Below, piece by piece: positions 42,734 through 52,767 of a DNA stretch of 64,000 nt. Made by a program: the position numbers and the translations under genes. Under the pieces are notes generated by a model. It saw only the letters and a list, made by a program, of their open reading frames with translations, did no database searches and was not told the DNA's origin. The stretch comes from Gymnopus androsaceus JB14 (lineage: Eukaryota > Basidiomycota > Agaricomycetes > Agaricales > Omphalotaceae), in assembly GCA_009733575.1 (NCBI GenBank), contig ML769438.1, forward strand, positions 1-64,000. Reading direction: 5' to 3'. The number at the start of each line of letters is the position of its first letter. Position 1 is the stretch's first letter.

Positions 42734-43591
42734 CTAATAAGCAAAATCATCAGGTCCAATAACAGAAGTATCATCCTCTTCAGCTAAGCCAGCTTGACCA
42801 GCGAGCGATGACTCCCAAGCCTTACGCTTTGGGCAGTCGGACTTGTAGTGCCCCTTTTCGTCACAGAAGTAGCAAGTGATTTGTTCAATCGGAGTGGGTA
42901 CCTTTGCAACCTGAAGTGCAACACTGTTTGGGTCGGGGGTACTAGTGGATCCTGCACGAGGATTAGCGTTAAGGTTCTGCTGGGTTTCGGCATTGAGCAA
43001 ACGGGTTGTAATGTAGTCAACGGTCAGCTGTTCCGTGGCAGTTTCATCAAAGGTAGTGACGACGTAATTGTAGGAGGGTGGGAGGCCCATGGTGATGGCG
43101 AGGATGGTATCAAGCTCGGAAACCTCTACACCTGCTTCCTCCATCTCAAACGTTTGAGCCTTCACTTCTCCAATCCATCCTGACATCTTCTGCCCATTCA
43201 ATTTCTTCATCGTCAATAACTTTCGGCGGAGGGATAAGGCTGCGGAAAATCCGCGGATGCGATGAACAGTCTTCAGGTCCTGCCAGACAGAGAGGGGATC
43301 CTTGTTGCGCATGTGCGACAACTGTCCCGGTTCAACACACAAAATCATCTCGGCACGAGCTTCAGCCATCTTCGTAGCGGAGCGTGCCATCATCTTCTTA
43401 TCAATCTCCTTGTCAATTTCTTCCCGCGGGCGAGCAACTCCATCCTTGTCGACTGTGTCGATAACGATTTCAACAATGTCAGTGAATAACCCCTTTCGGA
43501 TGAGCTGGGCTTCCATTTGCATGGCCCAGACACCGTAGTTGGAGTCAGAGAGCTTGGGGAACTTCGCAATGCCAGAATTGTCGGATGGCAT
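42734..43591 (-). CDS. Copia-type Gag protein with zinc knuckle, 285 aa
   Basis: Intact single-exon frame. The N-terminal capsid-like part opens with FPKLSDSNYGVWAMQMEAQL and includes the usual VWQDLKTVH, LSLRRKLLTMKKLNGQKMSG and ITMGLPPSYNYVVTTFDE blocks. A zinc knuckle CYFCDEKGHYKSDC (CX2CX4HX4C) lies at residues 240-253, followed by an acidic tail and a stop. It should form the particle that packages element RNA in the cytoplasm. It begins about 160 bp inside the 5' LTR, the normal place. A start at the first ATG (MPSDNSG) fits the family. Confidence 0.9.
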   Translation of the reverse strand: MPSDNSGIAKFPKLSDSNYGVWAMQMEAQLIRKGLFTDIVEIVIDTVDKDGVARPREEIDKEIDKKMMARSATKMAEARAEMILCVEPGQLSHMRNKDPLSVWQDLKTVHRIRGFSAALSLRRKLLTMKKLNGQKMSGWIGEVKAQTFEMEEAGVEVSELDTILAITMGLPPSYNYVVTTFDETATEQLTVDYITTRLLNAETQQNLNANPRAGSTSTPDPNSVALQVAKVPTPIEQITCYFCDEKGHYKSDCPKRKAWESSLAGQAGLAEEDDTSVIGPDDFAY

Positions 43592-43753
43592 GATGGGATC
43601 AGTGATAGGGAGTGGTTCGTCAGTTCGTCAATTTCTTCAGGGGTCGATCCGGTCGTCGTCGGAGCGAGAGTTGTCAGCGAGGATAGACAGGTGCTGCTGT
43701 TCGTCGTAAGCAGTGCCCGAATGACGGTGAGAATGGTTATGCCTGCGCGTTTG

Positions 43754-43941
43754 TGTTGGAATTGAGCCTTGGATCAAAGGTAATGAATTCGGAGTAGGCA
43801 GGGAACCGCAGCAAACGCGCAACGGTTCCCGGTAAAACTACATCAACTATATACCTAGAATAATATCAAATAATGTCAAATAAGTGTCTAAGCAACAAGT
43901 ATCGATCGAGCGAGTGTCCGGTCACCGGAATAAATCCAACA
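43754..43941 (-). repeat. 5' LTR (minus orientation) of the gag-only element
   Basis: Identical to 42430-42617; AATAC duplication follows at 43942-43946. Confidence 0.95.
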
Positions 43942-44210
43942 AATACTTCTATAGTACCTACTGATAAGTCAGACTAGTACTTGTATTAGTGCATTAGAAC
44001 TATCAATGTGTCAGACTAGTACTTATATGTCTACTATAGAAGTATCAATAAGTCAGAATAGTACTTATATCTCTACTACAGTGGAACTACTAATACTATA
44101 CTAGTATTGATACTTCTATAATACTAATCTAAGTAATAATACAAGTACTAGTCCGACTTATCAATACTTCTATAGTACTATTATAAGTACTAGTACACAA
44201 GTACTAGTCT
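43942..44210. repeat. AGTACTAGT-rich repeats, centre of the foldback element
   Basis: Continuation of the block at 42000-42429, interrupted by the gag-only element. Includes turns of orientation near 44,095-44,140 (CTACTAATACTATACTAGTAT), near the axis of the palindrome. Confidence 0.8.
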
Positions 44211-44218
44211 GGCACATT

Positions 44219-44535
44219 TAGGGATGGACAAGGGTTAACCCCCGGGTTGGAATGGCCCTAACCTCACCCTTACCCTCCATACCCTTACCCTTCAAACCTC
44301 CAGCTTTACTAAGGGTTTTGGACAGAATGATGTACCACTCATGAGGCTTTGGGTGAAATAGATATAATAACACTTGAAAACATCCTTATGGATGAGTTGA
44401 AGATCATAGGACATCATGAGATGTATATATCATCAATTTAAAAAGGGAGGGTTTTGAAGGCTTCAACCCCTACCCTTACCCTCCATACCCTTGGGTCAAA
44501 AACCCCGGGTTGACCCCTACCCCTGTCCATCCTTA
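44219..44535. mobile_element. 317-bp hAT-type MITE
   Basis: Ends TAGGGATGGACAAGGG and CCCCT-GTCCATCCTTA are inverse complements with few mismatches. An exact 8-bp duplication GGCACATT flanks it (44211-44218 and 44536-44543). The uninterrupted target (TCTGGCACATTGATAGTTC) occurs at 44,751 in a sister repeat unit. Eight-bp duplications and TAGGG-type ends are typical of hAT elements. Internal part is CCCTTACC-rich; no coding frame. Confidence 0.9.
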
Positions 44536-44543
44536 GGCACATT

Positions 44544-44900
44544 GATAGTTCTAATGTACTAATACAAGTACTATAGAAATATCAATACTGGTATAGTATT
44601 AGTAGTTCCACTGTAGTAGAGATATAAGTACTAGTCTGACTTATTGATACTTCTATTGTACTGATCTAAGTACTAATACAAGTACTAGTCCAACTTATCA
44701 ATACTTCTATACTTAGTACTATTCTAAGGACTAGTACACAAGTTCTAGTCTGGCACATTGATAGTTCTAAAGTACTATTCTAAGTACTAGTACAACTTAT
44801 TAGTAGTTCTAATGTACTAATACAAGTACTAGTCTGACTTATTGATACTTCTATAGTACTAATCTCAGTACTAGTCCAAGTCATAGGTACTTCTAATGTA
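44544..44900. repeat. AGTACTAGT-rich repeats, right arm
   Basis: Inverted partner of 42000-42429. Units of GTACTAATACAAGTACTAGT and CTTATTGATACTTCTAT; ends in the single-copy CCTCTAAAATCATCAAAAAT block shared with 41,960. Confidence 0.85.
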
Positions 44901-45009
44901 CTAATAAGTACAACTACTAGGCCCACTTATAAAGGGGGCCTCTAAAATCATCAAAAATGTCAAAAATGTTATGGGGGCCCTTGCTGCCCTTATAGACTCC
45001 ATATTGCAT

Positions 45010-45209
45010 AATGATTTGTAGTATATGGATTCCATGTTGTAGTATATGGATTCCATAATGTAGTATATGGATTCCATGTTGTAGTATGTGGATTCTATAA
45101 TGTAGTATATGGATTCCATACTGTAGTATATGGATTCCATGCTGTAGTGTATGGATTCCATGTTGTAGTATATGGATTCCGTATTGTAGTGTATGGATTC
45201 CATACTGTA
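45010..45209. repeat. 21-bp tandem repeat, right arm
   Basis: About nine copies of GTAGTATATGGATTCCATGTT and variants; inverted partner of 41742-41910. Broken at 45,209 by the TA-flanked element and resumed at 46,206. Confidence 0.9.
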
Positions 45210-46205
45210 CACCACCAAAATGCCTTGACTGTGATCAAAGCTTGAGATTTGATGTTGATTGATGTTGTAGTTGAGGTTGTAGAATGCACTGACGAAACAT
45301 TTTATAAACCTAAAGTTATAACATTGTCATAGGTATTGTATAAATAGTGAATACAATGATTTGAAAACATCAAATCAGATCTTAGCACAATGTTTAAGTA
45401 CTTATAAAATTCCCTTGAGGTGTTCTTTAAGATGGTGTTAAAGAAGTACATAGCATACATTCCTGTAGGCAATCTACACCATTTATTTTCAGCAAAACTT
45501 GTAAGCAACAGGATGGCGCACACCTGCGGCAAACTTGCGGACAACTTGCAGACAATGTCTGAGTGTGGGAGCTAAAGTCCAAAAATATACAAATGCTGTA
45601 CCGGCTTCCCGGCTCGCAGTTGTGCATCACTTCTTATCTACAAGAAGCAGTTCCGGTTTGCATGTCAGTGCATTTGCTTCCATCCCCGCTCTCACTTGTC
45701 TCTACCGTATCCTCACTAATTCTTGTGCCTCTCATTTATCATTTACTCTTTTTCTTTCGTATCTGTATCTTCAGACCTTTATTTCTTCTGTATTCTTGAA
45801 GTAACTGCCTTGCTCTTATGTATTAGTGTATCATGTATTTAGAGTGCTCAATAAAAAATGTTTGCCTGTGTCCTCATTTTCTGTGCTTGGTGAATACAAG
45901 GCTAATTAATATTGACCGTATCTGAGATACCTCAACTGAAAGGTAGCATTATTGCTAGCTCAACTACTCAGGAACAGTTTGATGGATGTGCTATAGCTAT
46001 GTATGACAATGTAGCCCCATCCTCAATTGGAGGTTGAGTAAACGTTGCATGGGAACATTGCAGAAAGGTTGACCTCAAATAATGTTACTTGAATCCGTTT
46101 GCCAACGTCTAGCAACATCTGGAGGGATGTTGATTGACATCAACTCAACGTGTTCACAAGTATATCCATCAAACATCTACAAAACATTTTATTGATTTGG
46201 CGGTG
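45210..46205. mobile_element. 996-bp TA-flanked non-autonomous element
   Basis: Ends CACCACCAAAA and TTTGGCGGTG are imperfect inverse complements (about 10 bp). TA is present on both sides (45208-45209, 46206-46207); joining the flanks over one TA restores an unbroken 21-bp repeat (CATACTG-TA-GTATATGG). TA duplication suggests the Tc1/mariner group. No transposase frame is seen. Confidence 0.75.
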
Positions 46206-46881
46206 TAGTATATGGATTCCATGTTGTAGTGTACGGATTCCATACTGTAGTATATGGATTCCATATTGTAGTGTATGGATTCCATACTGTAGTATATGGA
46301 TTCCATGTTGTATAATAGTTCGTAGTATATGGATTCCATACTGTGTAATAATTTGTAGAATATAGATTCTCTTCATTGTAATACTTTCCATACACTGGAT
46401 GCAACATTGCTTCCCAAATATTTTCGATATTTTTTATGATTTTTCCAGTAATTATAGGATCAGATGACCAAGTTTAATTTTTTTTGTCACATATGTCACA
46501 CATGTCACACCTTTTCCCTTATGACTGTCTATATTTTTCATGATTTTACAGGTGTTATGGAATCAGATGACCAACTTTAATTTTTCCTCACACATGTCAC
46601 ATATGTCACACATGCTCCCCTACAACCGTCAAACATAGTCCTACATATGTATACATAGGTTCTTGGAATCCACTGTCAAGCTACACAATAGTGGCACTGG
46701 AATCCATTGGTAAGGAGTGCCAGAGGTCCTGGCCCCATGGAATCCATGTTGAGCCCTGGAATCCATGGTTAGGCCTGGAATCCATGGCCTTGGATTTCCA
46801 TAGGATTTCCATCTTATTAGATACTGGATTGTTACACTTTGGACTATCTAACTTGTTAGATTTTAAGGCAGCCTGGAATGA

Positions 46882-47274
46882 GTCAATCGCGTGAGGTCAT
46901 TCTCATGTGATGTGTCAGTCCAACTGTTTGTTGAATCGTCTAACAGCAACTCTGGCTTGAACTTACACGACCATCCGCCAGCAGCTTTTCTTCATTTTAT
47001 TCTTTGCAAACTTCGGTTTTTTTTTAATGGGTATGTTATTATTCATTTACTCATTTCTCTTATTATTCTTGAGCTGAGCAGCGGCTGTTATGCTTGAGGG
47101 CCCGATCTTGGGACTGGTTAGCAATATCAGCCCTGTATTATTCAATTTTTGTTTTTCCATTTTGGTTATTTAGAAAGCGTGTTTTGAATGTTCTTTCACT
47201 CCCCCTAGGCTTACGCAACAATAAGGAGTTCCGACACCTACAATCTTACACCCGGTTGACCTATTCAAGGGACC
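46882..47274. other. short intergenic stretch
   Basis: No gene recognised. Contains T-runs and a possible intron acceptor; may be the upstream region of the TET/JBP gene. Confidence 0.35.
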
Positions 47275-48922
47275 ATGAGCTATGACCTCAATCACACTCT
47301 TGAGTCGCTGCAGAACAGCAACAATGGCTCTAATATTTCCCACAATCACAATGTCGAACATGACATTGATTTAGAGAGCAATGTTTCCAACCTCTCTGAC
47401 CTCTCTGACCTTTCTGACCTCACTGACTTCAACGACAAACTCCCCACAGGACACTGCTCCCTCATCCCAGGCTTCCCCCTCATTCACTCTATCCTTGCTC
47501 TTCGGTTGCATCCTCCGCCCATTTCAAAAGCCAGCCGTAGCTCCAGAGTCCGATACTGAGGCAGAAGACATCCCCCTGAATGACTCATCTCCTGTCCCCG
47601 AGATGGGTCTCAAGGCCAGAAGGAAGTGCAAGAAGCAGAAGAATAGGGAGAAGCGTCGGCAGTAGCCGAAAGCTCACGCAGGAAGCTCTTGGAACACATT
47701 TGAATGGAGATTGCATGCAGGCAGGCTGCTCAATCTCAGGTCTTGGACGCAGGGGACAGTTTTGCTACCTGAGTCTTTGCCCGTAAACTCTGGAGGCTGG
47801 TCAGGGATTGCAACAGAAGCTGGAGAAAGTCAACCCAGGCATTTCTGAGCTCCTGGGCAATGAATACAGACATGCAACTGGTCGATTGGAACATGGCAAG
47901 TGCGTATTTCTCAGCTCTCTTCTTGCGTTGAAACTAACCCATGCTTGCTGCCAGGGACAGCTAGCGCTGTAGTCGATTGTGAAGGTCGAATCATCGCAGT
48001 CTGGCAGGGCAGACCACAGCGATGAGAACTGGGACGAGCTAATGAAGGAGCTTACCAAGGCAATTAGGCAGGCTGTGAGAAGATGACCTTTAGTGAAAAG
48101 CAAACAACTCACATCCGTGGCGAATTCACCTCCGTTTCGTAGGAAACTCCTTTGGCAGGCAGCAGCAAGGTATTTCTGCAACATACTCTCTTTCCCTGGT
48201 CTCATTTCTATCCAGTGTCCCGGTACCATGGCATTTTACGGCATAAACCAACAAGGTCGTCCATCATGAGCCTCATTGCCGTGGTGGGCTTTCAACGGCT
48301 GGTTGGATTCGCTAACTGTAAGACAATTATCTACTGCTCCCCGCTCGCTTCTGACTGCCTCTCTCAAGGCGTATTTGAGGCATTCGCCTCCAATACCTTC
48401 GGACTTTATCGCAACGACCTCAATGCCCTATTTGCCGCACACCCGAAGCTTGTTCGTTGGTTCGGCAGCAGTGTCTTTGCTGGCTGCTCCTTTAATATGG
48501 GCCCTTACACCGTTAGCTGGCCACACACCGACAGCCATAACTTGGCCTTTGGCTGGTGCGCAATAACGGCACTGGGTTCATTCAACCCTGATCGCGGAGG
48601 ACACCTCGTTCTCTGGGATCTTGGTTTAATTATCCGGTTTCCCCCTGGGTCAACTCTACTCATTCCTTCCGCTTTGCTTACCCACTCCAATGTTCCGATT
48701 TCTGAAGGAGAGGTCCGATATTCCATTATTCAATATTCATCCTCAGGTCTTTTTCGTTGGCTATATAACGGCCTTATGTCCGACAAGGACTTTAAGGCAA
48801 ATGCGTCTCCTGAGCAGAAGAAGAAATGTGAGGCCAATAGGAAAGCTCAGTGGGGAAACGGCCTTAAGATGTTTTTGCTTTGGAACGATATATCAGCTGG
48901 TTCTTTAGCAGTATTAAAATAA
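47275..48922 (+). pseudogene. TET/JBP-family 2OG-Fe(II) dioxygenase, N-terminal half broken
   Basis: The last 215 codons form an intact dioxygenase core: GFQRLVGFAN, then SWPHTDSHN with the iron-binding HxD (HTD, about 48,524-48,532), GWCAITALGSFNPDRGGHL, the second His in LLTHSNVPI (about 48,683) and the 2-oxoglutarate Arg in GEVRYSIIQYS (about 48,716), then GLFRWLYNG and a short Lys-rich tail. This pattern matches the TET/JBP proteins that spread with KDZ transposons in Agaricomycetes; the known activity of the family is oxidation of 5-methylcytosine or thymine in DNA. Upstream, ATG at 47,275 opens a Ser/Asp-rich leader with SDLSDLSDLTD, followed in another frame by KARRKCKKQKNREKRRQ and, near 47,970, VVDCEGRIIAVWQGRP. 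These need at least two frame changes, so the full protein is doubtful. Confidence 0.75.
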
Positions 48923-48923
48923 A

Positions 48924-49900
48924 CCCTGACAAGTTCTCGGAGGTGCATTTTAATATTTGGGACAACTTGTCAGCACTAAAGTTCGTAATATCTATACAGA
49001 GAGAACAAGAGCCCGTGGGAAAAAAAGGACGCTTTTCTCATGCTCGTGCAGGTCACCTGTACCCAACCCTAACCCTACCTTGCATCTTAACCCTAATGAT
49101 GACTAATATTATAACAGTGGGGGCAAGCCCCCCACACCCCCATTTTCATCAGCAAAAACTGTTTTGGGCCCAGGAGGATCTAAGGTCACCTAGTCCTCTT
49201 AGGCAACCTGAGGCATCCTAGTTGGCCCAGGAAAAAGGGTAAAACTTTGGACACCTCAGGTATCCTAGTCATCCTAGGTGTCCTGGGATGTCCTGGGGCA
49301 TCCTGGGGCATCCTGAGGCATCCTGGGATGGAACTTTTATCCTAGGATGCCTCAGGATGCTCCAGGATGCCCCAGGATGCCCCAGGACATCCCAGGACAC
49401 CTAGGATGACTAGGATACCTGAGGTGTCCAAAGTTTTACCCTTTTTCCTGGGCCAACTAGGATGCCTCAGGTTGCCTAAGAGGACTAGGTGATCTTAGAT
49501 CCTCCTGGGCCCAAAACAGTTTTTTCTGATGTTTATCCTCAACCCCTAAACTCTAACCACCCTAACCCTAACCTATGTGCACTGTTTGTTTGGCACTGTT
49601 TTGATCAGGTCTCTATGTTAGGGTGAGCACTTGTGCTCACCCTAACGAGACCTGACCAAAACAGTGCTAAAATTTCCTTTTTTGGCATGATTCACTTTTA
49701 GGGTTAAGGTTAAATTGATACCACTATCAGAAAGAGGGCCGAAAATAAAGGGGTGTAGCCTTTTCCGTTTTTTCTCACAGTCCCTCGTTCCCGAGATATA
49801 GCCCCATCTTATCATACTATGGTTAGGGTTCCCCTGTCAGTACTGTAGGCTCTATATAGCTGTCGCAAACATTAAAATGCACCTACGACAAGTTGTCGGG
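48924..49900. mobile_element. telomere-repeat MITE, copy 2
   Basis: Inverted relative to copy 1 (5972-6460). Terminal repeats of about 45 bp: CCCTGACAAGTTCTCGG...GGTGCATTTTAATATTTG at the left, and the inverse of CCCGACAACTTGTC...AGGTGCATTTTAATG at the right. The interior follows copy 1: AACCCTAACCCTACC, CAGTGGGGGCAAGCCCCC, CAACCCCTAAACTCTAACC, then CTAACCCTAACC and GATATAGCCCCATCTTATCA. It starts one base after the TAA stop of the TET/JBP gene. It carries a 386-bp palindromic insertion at 49147-49532 that copy 1 lacks. Confidence 0.85.
49147..49532. mobile_element. 386-bp near-perfect palindrome (foldback MITE)
   Basis: Starts CATCAGCAAAAACTGTTTTG and ends with its near-exact complement; the two halves match almost base for base to a centre near 49,339. 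Repeats of CATCCTGGGGCAT and CCTAGGATG fill the arms. TTT on both sides (49144-49146, 49533-49535) may be the target duplication. Copy 1 of the host MITE shows the site without the insertion. Confidence 0.9.
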
Positions 49901-50476
49901 CTGTATTGTAATAAGGCTAGAGCCTCAGGTGGATATATGTACATGAAATTTCCTTGCATAGTAGAACAACCCAGTTTAAATTATGAAGTTTGAAGCTGAA
50001 GTCACTGAAAGTTGGCGCTTAATTGGCACTTAAAGACCTTCTCTTCAGCGTACCGACTACTCCCTCATTTGAGCCCAACTCCATGCACAATACATCGGCC
50101 AATGAGTCTGTACCACCTATAGGATTTTGTAATAGCTGGTGCATATTAATGAAACAACAGAAACTTAGCACTGATTGCAAAGAGGTAGTACGCCAATGCA
50201 AATCTATGCCTTCCTACACGCTGATGAGTTATATTTGTACTAGGTATGAAAACCGACCAAACAACAATCACCCCAATCATATACAATCCAAAAGGTTTAA
50301 TTTAATGTGAGGAAGGAGGTTGTCAAAGGTTCCCTCAACTACTAATTGATTCGAAGAGCAAAGCACTTGACAGTTGACACAGATAGTGCGCGATGAACAA
50401 GGTTTTATATTTGGAGGGAGGTTTTTGAAAAGCCAACTAACGTACGACAACGTGCTGAACTAATCAAGGGGAAAGC
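49901..50476. other. intergenic
   Basis: No gene that I can support; short frames only. Confidence 0.4.
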
Positions 50477-50595
50477 AAACACCAAAGCATGGGTCAAGTA
50501 TGCCAACTCAACAAACAACTTTGCGTATCCGCGGTGAAACACCAAAGCACGGGTCAAGTACGCCGACTGAACAAACGACTTTGCATATCTCGGGA
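50477..50595. repeat. 60-bp tandem duplication
   Basis: AAACACCAAAGCATGGGTCA and following bases at 50477 recur with 6-8 changes at 50537. Confidence 0.9.
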
Positions 50596-50999
50596 GCCTT
50601 TACATCGCTGCGCAATGATACTCCAACTCTCAGGGATTCCTGCGAGTTACCTAACAAGCTTATATGACCGCTGTGCAAGTCACTCGAGTAGGCGTTTTTA
50701 ACACACTCAGTGAAGAGCGGGCAAGGGGTAGAATCTGTTGGTAAAGCTAGGTAACACTCCGAGAAGCTTCCTCCCTAAAACTAGACCAAGCCGACACTTG
50801 GGTCCAAGACCTTTCCTAATCAACAACGGGCTCATTGAGGTGTGCATGTTAGGCTCCACCTGCGGTCCTAAGACTGATGTGACCTCTCTTCAAGATGAAA
50901 ACCAGGAATGCTCGACTTAATAGCTGGGGAGTAGAATGAACAGCCTCAGTATTATTGAGGTTACAAGAAGGCCACCTGTTTCAAATGTTGCAGAGGACA

Positions 51000-52180
51000 A
51001 TGCAGACACATCTGAGCGTGTACAAATCACTACAGGTCCTAAGATAGAACTGCGTTTCAGGTATCAAGTCTAGTTGTTATTCTGAGATAGAATAGCTACC
51101 CTTATATACTGAGTGAGATATACTAAAATAGGAAAATGAGAGAAACTGAGCGAGATAGGATGAAACAGAGTAAGTAAAATAGAAAAAGATAAATAATGTC
51201 CATATATGCATGTATACTATGGTTTTGCCTCGATGTTTTCCTGCCTCATTCATTTGTCTTCCTCGATTGGGTCGACCTTTGGGATTTTGGTCCGAATCGA
51301 CTCGAGTCATTTGCCTTTTTACAAGGCTTGCCAGTTCCTTTAGCAGAACAGCCCTTGGAAGTATTTCTATGTTTTTCCTTGCCAGTGGGAGACTGGTTAT
51401 TATCCCTAGTTCCACGCGGTCTCAAGTCTAGATGCCTGGTAGCATATGGATCTTGGTAAAATGCTGAGGCTTGGATAGAAGCACTCCTTGGCCCTTCCGT
51501 GCTCTAGAAGTAGCTACAGCAAGTGGGTCATGTGGCCATGTTGGACTGCCGCGGCTATCTGCCTGGGCGCTTTCCAGCGAGCGTCAACTTTGAGGGTACC
51601 CGTTAGGGTACTTCCTCATCTCGGTCCACCTTGCTTGGTTTAATAAACTTGAGTGTTGTTTAGATTCCTCGGTGAGCTGATCGCGGAAGCAATGCCTCGT
51701 TAAGACTTCAATCCCTTGGGTATATCCTTTGATGACCTAGCCTAGTATAACTGGTATGTGGGCTTGTTTATCTGCCTCGGTCAGCAGCTTGTTATCCAAC
51801 AAGCTTACCTTGCTACACCATACTGCACATAGGGCTTTGATCGAGGCGCATTCACAAAGTTAAGTATGGTACCATTGTGCGTACCGTCACTCTGCAACCT
51901 CTTGGGTAGAATAGGTCCTTGGTAGATTTTAACTATCAGCTCGGGCTCACTATAGTTCTCTTATCGACCGTGTTTTGTTACAAACAGAACCTAGGATTAT
52001 TGGTTCTGTGCAGTTCTAGCCTTAGCCGAAAAATTGGCGTATCAACATGTATCATCTGCAGATTGAAGAATCAGCCTAATCGGCTTGGGGGATGAGATTG
52101 GAATGTAGACATCTACAAAAAGAGGCCCACATTGTTATCCATTTCATTTTTTGAGCTGTAAAGTTCTGGAGATTGCAAGA
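51000..52180 (-). pseudogene. degraded coding sequence, unidentified
   Basis: On the minus strand long stretches read as protein broken mainly by amber codons: LLTEADKQAHIPVILG then *VIKGYTQGIEVLTRHCF (51,790-51,660), DPLAVATSRARKGQGVL (51,530), then RDNNQSPTGKEKHRNTSKG and KPCKKANDSSRFGPKSQRST (51,400-51,270). The charged, Ser/Lys-rich style could be an old retroelement gag or a host gene; I cannot name it. Confidence 0.3.
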
Positions 52181-52767
52181 GCGAGTTGAGTTAGGTATCT
52201 TAGATGGGTATCTTTTTTTGCACTGCTGACACTGCTACCATTCTTTCATGACATTTGGTACAGACATCCAAGATGAGATTCCGAGGCTTATAGTGTAATC
52301 AAGCTATACAGGCTTAATTCACCTCACTGTCATTGGGAGTGACTACTCCTCTCGGAAGCATCCCTGTCATAAAAACATTGGTATCTTTTGCTGCTCTATT
52401 TGTTTTTTGACCATTTTTGCATAAGTTCACATCATAACACCCTAGAAGCGATTCCAAAAGTTAGAGCTTCATCTGAATGCATAGACATAACAGACCTCAT
52501 TGTCCTTTGTAGCGCAGGGCTTCCTTTGGAATGCGTGCGGCACATCTGAACCATGACAGAATTGGCTCACATGGTTGATTTTCTCTTTAGACTTCGAATT
52601 ATCATCCACTATCACCCCACCAACTCTTCATAAATTCCGCTGTTCTTTTCTCAAAGATCTCTCACTCACCTTCATCTTCACATATGGGCCTGTCTACAGT
52701 GGTCAAGAGGCAGTAGTAAGCAGTTTTTTTTCTCCATTTACATTATCTGTTTTGTTTCATACTCAAT
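52181..52767. other. intergenic
   Basis: No gene recognised; may contain the 5' leader of the next gene. Confidence 0.3.

Larger units (their letters stand above)
42430..43941 (-). mobile_element. gag-only LTR retrotransposon (TR-GAG type), Copia-like, very young
   Basis: Two 188-bp direct repeats, 42430-42617 and 43754-43941, start TGTTGG and end CCAACA and are identical. The 5-bp target duplication AATAC is present at 42425-42429 and 43942-43946. Between them is one gene, a Copia-type gag on the minus strand; no protease, integrase, reverse transcriptase or RNase H is present and there is no room for them. A purine-rich CATGGGGGTG (minus strand) precedes the 3' LTR and may be the polypurine tract. 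No primer-binding site of the usual initiator-Met type was recognised. Identical LTRs mean a recent insertion, probably driven by another element's enzymes. Confidence 0.9.
34556..46881. mobile_element. foldback element with long inverted arms, carrying nested insertions
   Basis: The two ends are inverted copies: CAGGCTGCCTTAAAATCTAA near 34,562 and its complement ending at 46,875. The arms continue inward for over 1.2 kb each: left pieces 34556-34712, 40879-41246, 41742-42429; right pieces 44544-45209, 46206-46881. Outer arm: single-copy block with ATGTGTGACATATGTGACA repeats. Middle: a 21-bp tandem array. Inner: AGTACTAGT-rich repeats. After removing the five insertions listed separately, about 2.8 kb remains and no coding frame is left. 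No exact target duplication is visible at the outer ends (GTCGA / GTCAA). An older end-copy lies at 1-386. Confidence 0.85.

Noticed and set aside
51660..52030. tRNA or rRNA-like sequence
   Set aside because: No cloverleaf or conserved rRNA motif could be recognised; the minus strand reads as a protein broken by amber codons.
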